From Botrytis cinerea B05.10 (taxonomy: Eukaryota; Ascomycota; Leotiomycetes; Helotiales; Sclerotiniaceae), in assembly GCF_000143535.2 (NCBI RefSeq), contig NC_037322.1:1984001-2048000 (forward strand): a DNA stretch of 64,000 nt, read 5' to 3'. A model generated the notes under the pieces. That model saw only the letters and a program-made list of their open reading frames with translations, was not told the origin of the DNA and did no database searches. Shown piece by piece: positions 49,030-61,234 of the stretch. A program made the position numbers and the translations under genes. Positions within the stretch are counted from its first letter, which is position 1. Each line of letters opens with the position of its first letter.

Positions 49030-49064
49030 ATTCCATTTCCATTTCCATTTCCATTTCCATTTCC
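49030..49064. repeat. (TTCCAT)n repeat
   Basis: Five to six hexamer units. Confidence 0.85.
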
Positions 49065-50803
49065 CTCACATAATAAACAAACACACACGTATATAAATAT
49101 AAATTAGCTAAAGAAATCTCATCCGTCGATCGAAAAAGTCATCTGCTCCCACGTGTAACATGTCAGCTTTTCTCTATTTGGATCGTGTCCTATCATAGCA
49201 GATCACATCACATCACGATATAAGGTAATCCAGCTCAGATCTTCGGATCATTTCTCCTCGTGTATTGGGATGAAGGGGGGTGTGATGTGGATTGGGATGG
49301 GGGGACAGTCTGCCTAATGTGAAGGCGTGTCCAGGGACTTGGGTTATTTGTGGATTTGGGGTAGAGACCGAGTAGGAGATGGATTGGATTGGGATGGGGT
49401 GGGATGAGGTGAGGTGAGGGGAGGGGAGGGGAGGTGATTGTTTGATGTTTGATATGTGCATATATGTATATGTGCATGTGTGTGTGTAGGTTGTAGATGT
49501 GAGTGATGAACATGGATATGAATATGGATATAGAACAACAAGAACAACAACAATAACAAGGCGTACACACACAGAGAGAGAGAGAGAGAATCTGCGGGGA
49601 AATTCGACAGGGCTGAGTTTAGATACCCAAGCCACCTGTCTATCTGTCTGTCTTGTCCATAAGCCCCGACGAGAGTCAAGCTGGGAAAGATCAGGTCGCA
49701 TGATGAAGTACGAAGGGATGAATGAGTGAATGAATGATAGGTATCTTATGCGTTGTACAAGATACTCGTATACGCAATTGCGAGGGTTTGTCATTCACTC
49801 ATGGACTCCGTGAATGCTTGACTCTGAGAGAATTAATTCCTCCAATGATCTATTCTCGCAGTGATGTTTACTCCCTGTGTACCGAGTATATCCTGATGTC
49901 AAGTAAAGATCATACACCCACCCATCCATCTATTCATCCATCACTCGCTCGACCTCCCTAATGATGATCGATCATCTATCGATGCAGGCATCTGCAAGCC
50001 CAATATCCAACCAACCGGTTCGCGATCCCCGGGTTTCAAAACATGTCGGTTGGATGTGAATTCTGAGATTTGAGATCAATAAATAAATCAACAAATAAAA
50101 AATAAAAATAAATGGAAAGGAATAAAGAGAATAAAAATGTCTCTTGCGTTGTACATTATTTTGTGCTCTTGTCTATGTTTGTATGGATGTATGACATACT
50201 TCAATCATTCATTGATGCTCACACTTCCAGATCATCCTGTACCGTCTATCTACCATCTACCATCTACTATCAATCCATCGTAACACAATACAATACAATA
50301 CAAAACACTGATCAAGCGATTGTTTCATCTCGCAATCTCACAATCTCGATTGACAAAACGTGATGAAATGAGGAGGTTGGTTTTGCGAGATGGGATGGAA
50401 TGGGATACGCTAAGAAATTGATTGAGAGTTTGATTCGAACTAGATTGATAAATAAATATATTGGATTGAGTGAGAGAGTGGGAGATTGAGAGACTAGAGA
50501 GACTAGAGAGACTAGATATCGATCATCTTGAAACATTACGTGCTTGGGGAAAGAAGTGAGAAATTGTACATATGAGTAGTACATACATACAAGCGGATCT
50601 TCGCGCCGCAGGATCGAGCATGTGAGTAAGTGAGTGGGTGATGAAGGAAAGGCGAGGTAAGGAAAGGAAAGGAAAGGAATAAATAAATAAATGACCAGAC
50701 GATCAGAAGATTTTTTGAGGGGGGTTGAGGAGGGAGAGATGGAAATTGATAAATGGAAATACAAATACAAATAAAAGAGGAAAATTAAACATGTATTAAA
50801 TAT

Positions 50804-50838
50804 GATATTGATATTGATATTGATATTGATATTGATAT
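50804..50838. repeat. (GATATT)n repeat
   Basis: About six hexamer units ending in GATATC. Confidence 0.9.
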
Positions 50839-52401
50839 CAATTATCCATCTATTTCCCATCTATTTCCTTAGCAAATACAACTATTGATCTGATCTGATC
50901 TGATCTGATAATATAATATCATACCAAATAATATAATGTTTCATGAGTTGGTTGTCCAAGCTTCGATCTTCAGACTTCACTTCACTCTAGACTTGACTCC
51001 AGACTCCAGACTCCAGACTTGCAAATTCCAGATTCATCGGTCCTCTGTAAGTGTCGGGATTCACGTTTCAAGACTCGAATGGTGTGCAGATGACCTGTGT
51101 GTGTGTTTGTTTGTTTATTCGTTGTTTGGTATGTGTGGTGATATCTGGTGTGCTGGATGAATGAATGAGCAGTGTATTTGATTTGATTCTGATATTGATA
51201 TCGCTATTGACAAATAGATAGATAGATAGATAGATAGATGACATTTCTCGCAAAGCAAATCACTTTTATTTCAATTTACATCTTTAATTCTATATTATTT
51301 AATAACAATTGAATTAATTGATTAAAACTATTAAGAATCTAATGATCTAGGATTCGTTATATTATTTTAATAAATTCTTATATTATGATTTATTTTATAT
51401 ATATTTATTATAATGGATTCGTAGAAGCAAGAACAAAAATAATAAACCACTCGATCATATATACAATCCTGCATACAATAATAAATAGATACATGATATT
51501 ACAACACAACACCCCAAATGCATATTCATATCCATATCCAAATCCACATGCAGATAAAATCTAGAATTCTTCCCCAAATTCCCGAATATAAAACGTGGGG
51601 TAGATAAAAGATTAGGGATAATGTGGGGGGAGGGGGGGGATGGGCCAGTCAGTCAATTCGATCTAGATATGTGTTTTTGAATTGAGTGGATTCGGGTTGA
51701 TATATCTACAGAAGGATATCCATATACTCCTACTCTTCTTCATATTCACAAGAATAAACATCTCATCAAGAGAGATCTCAGTATAAAACAATAATAGATA
51801 GATCACTCACTACCCGTCACATCACATCCCATCGCCTCCATCATATCACTATAAATCCACGAATCACAAATCACAAACCCCAATCACACCAAATCTCAAA
51901 TACACCAACCACATCATCATCATCATCCCCATCCCCATCCCCAAACTCCGGGGAAGCATCTCAATCACCCCCGTCTCCGATCAACCCATCCAAAACAAAA
52001 ACAAAAGAAAGACCTCCGTCGATTTTTTATTTTATTTTATCAGATTCGATTCAGAAGATTGTGATAGAAAATGAGTGGAGAGAGATTGGTCTTGACAGCT
52101 GTGTGTATGTATGGACTTAGGTATGTATATGTGTTCGCCATTTTGCTTGGCGGGGGTAATCTTCGTTGTGTACTGTTTTGGCATTTGTGTTCATGTTTAT
52201 ACTGGGTTTGGGTTAGGAGAGGAGAATGGAAAGGGGAAGGGGAATGCGGAAGATGTGATATTAGATTTGAAATGTGGAATTGATGGATGGTGGTGTTGTA
52301 TATGTAGGTATTTGGTCGAGGAGGTGAGAGTTTGAAGATGATGAAAGTAGTGAGTAGGTAGATAGTAAGTAGTTTGAAGATCTGAATCTGGATTTATGTT
52401 A

Positions 52402-52428
52402 AATATATATATATATATATATATATCA
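52402..52428. repeat. (TA)n microsatellite
   Basis: About 13 TA units. Confidence 0.85.
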
Positions 52429-53144
52429 AAATCTCATTCTCGAAAGATGAATAAATAAATACTATATAAATACATATCTATCTCCATCTCCCATCTATTC
52501 ATCTCATACAGATACAATCCCATAACCAAAATAAAATACAACACAATTACCCAATACGGATTCGGAAGTGCGCCCTCCATCTATCTATCTATCCATCTCG
52601 TGCATCTCGTGCATCGCATTGCATATTGAGACATTCCCAGCGAACACGGTGAGGCTGATCTGGACGTTCTAGGCTGAATGGACTTTTCTGGGGGTGATGA
52701 TGGAATGAATGTGTTTTTTGTTTTTTTTTTGTTTTTTTTTTTTGAAGGGGATGATGTGATATGATGCGATGTATTTATAGGTATTTTTTTTTTTGATAGA
52801 TAGATGGATAGATAACCAACCTTGTGATCTGGAATATAGATAGGACAAACGAAAAAAAAGAAAGAAAAAAAGGGAAGGAATTACCATCTGGGGAAATATT
52901 TTGATTGATTGATTGATTGATTAATAGATAAATATTACCTATTAGATATCTTGAAGCATATGCAAGGGAACTTGAATATGTATATATGTCTGAATGTGAA
53001 CATGTATACAAACCACTGTCGTGGTAATCGGATATCGATCGCTCAGTCAATCATTCATTCATTCATTCCCTAAGGCTAACAACCTAGGAAGAGAAACACA
53101 GAAAGGAAGAACAGAGAGAACCATCCATCATCTTACATTACACA

Positions 53145-53174
53145 GCATAGCATAGCATAGCATAGCATAGCATA
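53145..53174. repeat. (CATAG)n repeat, about 6 units
   Basis: Pentamer tandem run. Confidence 0.9.
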
Positions 53175-53379
53175 TCATCGTCCATCATAGTACAGGAGAG
53201 AAGGACAAATGACCACACGATTTCTCTACATACATAGGTATCGGATGTACTTCATTTGGTTGCACGGTTGTACAGTTGTGTGATTTTTGGTTACTAGATT
53301 CATTGTTTGTGTTTCCCATAGGTTGTATTAATATGTTGAGAATTTCTTTCTTTCTCTTTCTCTTTCTATTTCTCCATCC

Positions 53380-53404
53380 TCTCTCTCTCTCTCTCTCTCT
53401 CTAT
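53380..53404. repeat. (CT)n microsatellite
   Basis: CT run with a second short run downstream (to about 53420). Confidence 0.85.
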
Positions 53405-53770
53405 CCCTCTCTCTCTGTCATACCCAAACATCAAAATCAAAATCAAACTCAAAACGAAATTCAAATTCAAAATCCCTCTCCACCGCTCCCACGGAAAAAT
53501 TAACAAATCGGAATTCTCTGATCCCGATATATATTAACTACGCATTATGTACCAGGTATTATGTAAACGCCGCCAAGAAATCTTGATCTCTTGATCTCTT
53601 CTATTTTTCCTCTTCCCCGGTTTTGGGTTCGCTTCCGCTTCCGGTTCTGGTGCTGGTTCCGGTACTCACCTCGGTACTAGACGGACTTTGAGTCTGTCTG
53701 CCGAGGTGCGTGCGTGCGTGCGGGTATGTATGCTGGCTGCTGATAGATATGCTTTGGGTATGGATATAGA

Positions 53771-53801
53771 TTTGGATTTGGATTTGGATTTGGATTTGGA
53801 T
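53771..53801. repeat. (TTGGAT)n repeat
   Basis: Five hexamer units. Confidence 0.9.
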
Positions 53802-54848
53802 GAGGCTGTGAATGATGTGGGTATGGGCTTGGAACCTTATAGCAAGATACGATACGACGAATGCATGAATGAATGAATGAATGAAAAACACCGAGGTATT
53901 TCAAGATTAGGGGTCGGTCGGGAATTAATGATTTGGTGATTTTGAGTTGGGTTGGGATATATCATTAGTAAATTGAACGAGACGGGGCAATATAACACAC
54001 ATCACAATACATACAGGTGTCAGATATAAGGTTGCGGATTCGGGACGAGGGACGGACGGATAGTGGTCGAAAGGATATTATATTATATTATATTATAAGG
54101 TTAGAGTTTGAGCGGGAGAATTGACGGGTGTTAATCCGGATGGTAAGGTAAGACGGGAGAGAGGCGAATTAGACGTTTGGTTTTGATGTCGTATCGGACA
54201 GCGATATCTAATATCGAACGTCAATATCAATATCCATATCGATCGAATCACCACATCCCAAGCTGCAAAGGAGAAACTTTCGGAAAATTGAAAAGCTTAT
54301 GGGAAGGATTTGATGGAGGGTTATTGTTCATCTTAATATAGTTAATTGGTGTTTGGGGGGGGGGTTCTTTTCTGGCTTCTAGCCCGAGATCGAGAATTTA
54401 GAGTTGTACTTGGCCATGGGTTCGAGTTTGACGTTGAGATTGAGATTGAGATTGATGGTGATGGAAATATCGATGTCAATATCACCAGAATATATACCTA
54501 ACTAATAATCAACGAAAGTTAGAAGTTATATCCTCCCCCTCATCTCCCCTTCAAAGTTTAGCTATTCTAGAACCTATCGATCTATGAACCTACTTGCTCA
54601 CATAATGCACACATTAAAACAACCCCCTGCCTCGTCCCCGAACAAGAACTTACATATGTATGAATTTCAAGTCTAGATCTAAGTCCAAGATAACCTTCGA
54701 TATCTAATATATCTATTTCTCTTCACTTTTTCTAGTTATTTCTCCAGGGGGTGGAGTGAGGTGGGATATGACAGAGGCAGAGGCAGAGGAAGAGAGAATG
54801 CATATACAATCTACTCATCATACTCAATCAAATCTCGTATTTCGCAAG

Positions 54849-54915
54849 TGGATGGATGGATGGATGGATGGATGGATGGATGGATGGATGGATGGCCACT
54901 CACTCACTCACTCAC
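54849..54915. repeat. (GGAT)n followed by (CACT)n
   Basis: About 11 GGAT units, then four to five CACT units: two different tetramer runs back to back. Confidence 0.9.
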
Positions 54916-55369
54916 TTATTTGATAGATACGAATCGAATCGAATGTATGCATGCATGCATGCATACGAATACATCGATACTGTGCTGGATATGGAACAAT
55001 AGACGATAGACGAGAGGCGAGAGGCGAGACGCGATATCCTCGAGCCGAGCTGTCTCTGTGAATGGTATAGTATATAAAAATATAAATGTATAGAAAAAGC
55101 TCGCCACCTACCTATCTACCTATCTATCTACGAGTCTACTTCCCCGAGCCTCCACAGTCCCCTCCACTTCCACCTCCCTCCATCCTTTCATGCGCCACAC
55201 ACCATAGTATTTTCTCGGCCAGCCCGCACCCGCACGTTAACCTTACGAATACACACACATACACACACACACGAGGTTGAGGCTGAGGAATGAAGTGGAG
55301 TGGAGTGGAGTGGGTAGATGAGGAGGTTCTCCATATTCCGTATTGCGTACTCTATCCTCATCCTCACCC

Positions 55370-55411
55370 CGTACGGAAATCATCCCACACGTACGAAAAT
55401 CATATGTACGG
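55370..55411. repeat. CGTACG(G/A)AAATCAT direct repeats, 20 bp apart
   Basis: CGTACGGAAATCAT at 55370-55383 and CGTACGAAAATCAT at 55390-55403, followed by TGTACGG. The palindromic CGTACG cores are spaced exactly 20 bp, about two helix turns. Confidence 0.65.
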
Positions 55412-56030
55412 ATAGAATCGATGTTGATCTTAGTACATGTACACAGTATAGTATCGTATCGTATCGTATAGCATAATACAACACAACACAACACAATAGC
55501 GAGAAGATCGGGAAATCCTCTCGGTACCGAAACTCCTCCTCCCTGCTCCTATTTTCTCTTTTCTTTTCTTCCTTGGCCTCCCTCCCTCCCTCCCTCGTGG
55601 TCTTTGGTATGTATGTATGTACTAGGATATTAGGATTGGATTGAATTGGATTGAATTGAATTGAAGGGAATAGAAGGAAATTGAAGAGTATTATTCTGCT
55701 ATAATACTATACTTTACTATACTATACTATACTATATACCCAATCGACCGACCGACCGAACGGCTGGCTGGCTCAAAGATATGAGATATGTAAATAGAAT
55801 GAGAATACCACATTATGGAAGGGTCTAACACTAACACCCATAACCCTCCCTTCCGCCCCAAAAATCTAGAAGAACTAAAGGACCCTTTATGTGGCGAATG
55901 AATAGTGTATACGAATTGTAGGGTATGAGGCTTTACTCTTTTTTTTTTTCATCTTTTTTTTTTATCCAAAAAAAATATTTCGGGGTTTATAGGGAGGAGA
56001 TAGTAGTAGTTAGGGTGCTTGGTGCTTGGG

Positions 56031-58480
56031 TTGGTATTTGGTACTTGGTGCTTGCTTGCTTGCTTGTTGTTTACGGGCGGGCTGAGTGGATTCGCAAAGT
56101 GATGTGGTGTGAGAAGTTATGAATGGACTGGGAGACTGGGAGACTGGATGGATGAATGCATGGATGGAATATGCTCTAAATTTTGTGGGTTTTTTTTATG
56201 TAACTATGGGTTTATGTATATGTGTGTGTATGTATATCAGCTGATTTGATTTGGTTTGATTCAGTGAGGGATGGGTTGAGATGGGAGGGAGGTCCCTGCA
56301 GGAAGATCTTCGGGTTTCAGTGATGGCGGTGGTGGGTGGTGCTGGTGCTGGTGCTGGTGCTGGTGGTTTGTTTGAGGCTTGTGTTGGGGCTTGTGGGTAG
56401 ATGGATGGATGGGTGAGTTTGGATCTGGGAGGGGTTTGGGTTGGTGATGGTGATGGGGCGAGGAAAGGAGAAGAGGAGGGTTGGGGTGGGAGGTCATTTG
56501 GAGAAGGGGGATGATGGAGTGGTGAGTGATGAATAGGTGAGAGTTGATGAGGTGGACGAATGGGAGTGGGATTGGGGATTGGGGGTTGGGAATTGAGAAG
56601 GTGATAGATGGGATAGGGGATTGGATTGGATTGGCGATGTCACAAAGGTTAGTTGGCGGTAATCTGTAGAGATACATACAATCCAATGTATTATTTGATG
56701 ATACGGGAAGTGAAGTACCCATTTTTTTCAAGGCATGAATGAAGAGAGAAAGAATGAATGAATGAATGATCTAAAATCCCATCTGATCTGAACAATTGGG
56801 GTATCCCGAAGACCAGTTCCCATCCCAATCCCAATCCCATTCCCATTCCCCATTAAACAATATCCAATGTCAGTAGACAAGTAAAGCAAGACACGTTGAG
56901 TGGAATATCAAACTCTCACTACTCTCGCTACTCTCGCTACTCCCACCAGTGTCATATTCTCAATACCAGAGGCTGGGAGTGAAAAGGCCTAGGGTACCGG
57001 GTTCCTACCGTGTTACCATTGAATCATGTGGTGGATGAATGCGGGTTAAGTTTTTCTGCTCCAATACCAACCAGTCCCCGATGCCGTTCCAGTCACAGTT
57101 CCAGTTCCAGTTCAGTTCAGTCCGTCCGCCTGTCCGTCAGTCCGGGACTTTCTTTGGCTTGTGTGCAGAGCAGAAAGTGATAATCCTCGGATCTGTTGGA
57201 CGTGATTCATCATCGGGATCAGAGTGCTACCGGGGATCATAGCCACGGAATGGGCGTAGAGCTTATGGGAGAGGGTTTATAAGGTTTGGAGGGTTTGCAC
57301 TGGGAGATTCTGTCTCTGGATGGCGAGATGGATGGAGAGATAGCCGGAGACTTTAAATGATCAATGGGACATGTGATGCACGCTTGTTTGATAAGGCGGT
57401 AATGGACAAGAGTATGGATGGGATTCCACTCCACTTGTCAATCATGCATTGATTTGTGCTTGTGCTTGTGCTGGTGCTGGTGCTGGTGCTTGTGCATTGA
57501 ATTGAGTTGACTTGAGGTGAGATGGGGCGAATTGAGGCGAAGTTAAAATCGGGATACTTCATCCTCATCATGTGTATGGAGTCAAGGGGGACGCCTCGGC
57601 GTGTAGATTGGCATAGATTGATTGATTGCTTGGTGATTGATGCGTGATGCGTGATGATTGATGGAACGGCAGTCACCCTCCCACGCCCACTCACTCGTCC
57701 TCACACTGCCGCTCGCCCACCCTCGCCCTCACCTCCCCCTCGCCCTCACCACTCTCATGCTTAGGTACCATTCTCATCTACCGATTGTTTTGCCCAATCG
57801 TATCAATAGATTGGACGCGAATGAGTAAGTAAGGTGCTAAAATGAATCTTTTCACTCAAAACAGCCATCGCCATAGCTCATGGCCATAGCCATAGCCATC
57901 ATCATAGCCATCCCTCGCCCTCGCCCTCGCCAGAAACGTGAGTGACGGTGCAAGCAATGGCCTTCCATCGGCTTTTAGTCACATATACCTGAAATGGAAA
58001 GGAGTCTTTCTGGCGCCTCCCGAGTTATGTCCCCATTCTGCTTAGCACCGACCAACTACTACTCTTTCCGCCCTAGCACCCCTTTCCCCATCGCGATTCA
58101 ACTCCCATCCACTATCTTGTCTGGACCTCATGGCTGCGTTCACTCGCAACCAGGGGTAAAGAGATGGAGACAAGGATGGGGAAAGTTTGGAACCGATCTT
58201 CAGGTTCTTGAGCACATGATTGCACTCCTTGACAATTTCCCCATTGCCCCTAGACGCACGCAAACCAGCTCGATGGGGACTAGGGCCGTTTGAATCTCAT
58301 CTGGAAAAGGGCCGTTTACTTAGCCCAATGGGGGAATAAACGCCAATGGGGGCATGATCACGAAGGGCCCGATCGGGCATAGATCGAGGGACGTTGGAAG
58401 GGCGTCTAGTCCTAAAGTAGACATAATTCCTTTCAAAGGGGCAATTAACGCACGACGCTAACAATTTCCCTCTGCACCGA
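56031..58480. other. Gene desert, part 8: G-rich block, then C-rich block
   Basis: The plus strand is G-rich at about 56031-56660 and 57240-57650, then C-rich at 57660-57750. Frames here (for example 57994-58293 plus and 56261-56731 minus) are low-complexity or lack any motif. Confidence 0.6.
56338..56366. repeat. (TGCTGG)n repeat
   Basis: About five units. A related GTGCTT/GTGCTG hexamer run lies at 57454-57495. Confidence 0.85.
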
Positions 58481-59389
58481 GAACACGCAGTCACCCACAC
58501 CCACACTCACCCTCACACTCCACCCTTCCTCCCATCCTCATTCCATGCCCACTCCCACCGGGGAAGAGAAGAGAAAAATGCAAAGAAGCGCAGAGATCTA
58601 GCCCTCTGGCTCACTTACTCTTGACTGCATTTTAATTCACCGACCGTCAGAAGAAACGAGCCAGCCAGGCCTGGTGGAAAAGAAAAGAAGAAGAATCCCA
58701 GGACCCACACTGGATTATTATTTTTTAATCTTTTTTTTTTTTCGCTTTCTTTCTTTTCCGCCTTTCTGCTGGGAAAGCTAAAGCCAGTCCAGCCCAGTCA
58801 AAGTCAGCCAGTCTAAAAGAAAGCCGACCAGCACATTACATTACATGAGCATTGCTTGGATATAATATCTATCGAACATCACCATCACCACCACCACCAG
58901 CAGTCTTTCTATTCAACATTCAACATTCACACTCACACTCACACTCACATTCACACTCACATTCACACTCACATTCACCTCACCTCACCTCACCGTCCCC
59001 AGAAAATACAATACAATACAATACAATACACGCAGGAACACTCGATTCTCCTACCGCTCTCTCCCTCGCCGGAAAATCCATTTCGATTAAAACGGACCCA
59101 GCAGGAAAAAAAGGCGATTTGTTCCGAAAACGCTTATTTAATACTTATACTTGACTTCACCCACATTCGGTCCATCAACCTCTTTTCCCTCCACACTTTG
59201 GCAACCCCAACGTAAACCTACAACCACAACTCGCAACCTCCTCCTTCTCCACCAACACCTCGATTCCCTGTCACCTCACATTCCTCCACCATTTCGCGAT
59301 CATATCGCGACTTCTTCCCGCAGTCGTGCCTTCACTTTCATAACAGCTCGTGCGTTCGAGCAAAACTTCAATTCCACAACACAATCATC
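58481..59389 (+). other. C/T- and CA-rich probable leader and promoter of the DUF1752 gene
   Basis: C-rich, G-poor plus strand, including a CACTCA/CATTCA hexamer run at 58927-58994. Pyrimidine tracts lead up to the ATG at 59390. Overlapping short frames (58852-59154, 58856-59215) would be upstream ORFs if transcription starts near 58.8 kb. Confidence 0.5.
58927..58994. repeat. CACTCA/CATTCA hexamer repeat plus CACCT run
   Basis: About nine hexamer units followed by four CACCT pentamers, about 400 bp before the start codon of the DUF1752 gene. Confidence 0.85.
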
Positions 59390-61234
59390 ATGCCTTCAAG
59401 ATTAAATGCGCCGGTCTTGACCGTTGACGCCGGACTCATTCACAAAGTCGATACGAGAAACGTCGAGAACCTTTACAGCATGTGGACTGGTAAGTTTTCT
59501 CTGCCCCCGAATTCACTCGTGGGATCATTCGCGTCATGGCATTCCTACCATTCACCGTACTAACTAACACTCCTCGCCACAGTCTTCTCCAGATGTGCTG
59601 GATCCTTAGAAGAAGGCCAAAGATTAGAAAACTTAAGCTGGAGATTATGGAACCGAGAAACCTTTTGCTGTGAACCAACGTCAGAAGCAAACACCACCAC
59701 CCCCATCATTTCACGATCCTCAAGAAGTTCCGAAGGTCTAGATTCAAACAATGTTCCAGAATTAAGTGGAAGTTTAGATTCACTCGTTGACGAAGAGGCC
59801 ATCGAATTCGAAGAAGGTTCCGATTCCTCCCCACTCGACATTTCACACCGACAAATCCACCGACAAGATTCTTGCAACAGCAGAAGTCGAGGAAAGGAAC
59901 GTCACATTACACCTGATGATCTTGAGAAGATGGTCATCACTATCAAGGAAAAGAAAGATTTGGCTCCTCTTACAATCTCTACACCCTACCTTGCGCCACT
60001 CGCCGAGAGAATCCCAGAATTCATCCAACCAAAATATGAATCACCTGCCATGCCATCAAACGATTCTTTCTCCGCCCATTCATCAAATCCATCTGCCACC
60101 ATGGAATCATCAAGCAGCAACTCCGAAAAGAGTGCCACTTCCGTTGTCAAGGGTTTCTCGCTCTCACCTGCACACGTCAGCAGTTCAATGCGTTCAATCC
60201 CCCTCAACACCGTACCCTCCTCAATACCCACCGCCGATATCCTCGCCACCGATTCAAAAGCACTTGCACCCAAGAAGAAGCAAATGTTCGCGCTTGGTGG
60301 ATCTTCCGGTGAAGACTCACTCAGTGAACAAGCAGCTTCCATGGATGACAAACCATTAACTCTTCAACAAAAGAAGAAGCCAGCTAAATTCAGCTTCGGT
60401 GGATCATCAAACGAAGATGAGAGCTCTCTGCCAAACCGAATGCAACCACGCAGTGCATTGACTGACAAGCTTCAAAAGCCTTTGGCCAAGAAGCAAACCT
60501 CTTTCCAAGAAGAGGTTGCCACTAGAACCATTCAAGAGGAAGCATTCGATGACGACGTCTTCGAGACAGATGATGAGGATGATGTCGACGAATCTGCCAT
60601 TGACGATGACGATGATTCTTCCGATTGGGAAGATTCAGTCGAGGACTCTGGAAACGCAAGTATCGATGACAAGACCTTCTTTCAACGAGTTGATTCAAGA
60701 CCTCAACTTACTTCCAGACGATCATTGATCACCACCATGCTTCACCAAAACGATCGTGCTCAAGCACTTGCCACCGAAGCTTCTCGATCCACTCCAGCTC
60801 TTCGAAGATCTCGAAACTCTTCACCAAGTGGTCCTTCTCTTGCAGCATCACCCGAATCCGATGAAACTCCTCTTATGATGAGAGGACTCAAACCAATTGC
60901 CGAAGTTCCTCGTGGAGCTCAACCTATTATCAAGACAACCACCAACGCTACCGCACATCAACAAGCACTCTCACCAAGAACTACAAGAAGAAACATGCTC
61001 GCAACTGAATTGACTGTTAGTCTTCGTCAAAATCTCCTCTGGGAGAGAAGACAAAAGTCATCAGTCAATGAAGCTGCTGCAGCTCTCAAACGAAGACACA
61101 CTGCACATGATGTTGCCAACCTTAAACAATACCCAGAGGGTGTTTATATGGATAAGGATGATCAAGCTCTTAACTCAAGCTGGAATCAATATTTCAGTCA
61201 AGGCTTGGGAGAGTATCATTCCAAGGGGTGGTAA
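59390..61234 (+). CDS. DUF1752/DUF3295-type regulatory protein
   Basis: Two exons (59390-59489, 59583-61234) give 1752 nt and 583 residues. The intron is 93 nt, GT-AG, with a CTAACTAAC branch site. The conserved N-terminal block VENLYSMWT joins VFSRCAGSLEEGQRLENLSWRLWNRE across the intron at about residues 25-60. This is the module found at the N-terminus of fungal AreA-type GATA factors and related nitrogen/TOR-linked regulators (DUF1752). No GATA zinc finger is present. The middle is serine-rich and disordered, with two similar blocks FALGGSSGEDS and FSFGGSSNEDES. An acidic stretch lies near residues 355-385. The C-terminus RRNMLATELTVSLRQNLLWERRQK matches the DUF3295 type. A role in nutrient-dependent regulation is inference from the domain pair. 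Confidence 0.85.

Larger units (their letters stand above)
46499..49200. other. Gene desert, part 5: G/T-rich block then AT-rich repeats
   Basis: The plus strand is strongly G/T-rich and C-poor at 46499-47050, followed by AT-rich, TATC-rich sequence. No supported gene. Confidence 0.6.
49201..52440. other. Gene desert, part 6: G-rich blocks and GATA/GATATT repeats
   Basis: G-rich plus-strand blocks at 49260-49480 and 52060-52340. A GAGGTGAG/GGGGA purine run lies near 49406-49436. The frame at 49213-49794 (193 codons, minus) is a repeat translation rich in S, P, H and T. No supported gene. Confidence 0.6.
52441..56030. other. Gene desert, part 7: dense microsatellites
   Basis: Runs of T, ATTG, CATAG, CT, TTGGAT, GGAT, CACT, ATGC, GTATC and CTATA repeats. 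No supported gene. Confidence 0.65.

Noticed and set aside
49213..49794. 193-codon open frame on the minus strand
   Set aside because: Translation is a string of S, P, T, H and Y from CA/GT and AT repeats, overlaps two other similar frames, and shows no domain.
56261..56731. 156-codon minus frame, proline/histidine/glutamine-rich
   Set aside because: Produced by TGCTGG and GGGATT-type repeats in a G-rich block; no signature.
33975..59389. Gene desert as centromere
   Set aside because: Base composition is not strongly AT-rich and there are no degraded retroelements or RIP-like sequence visible.
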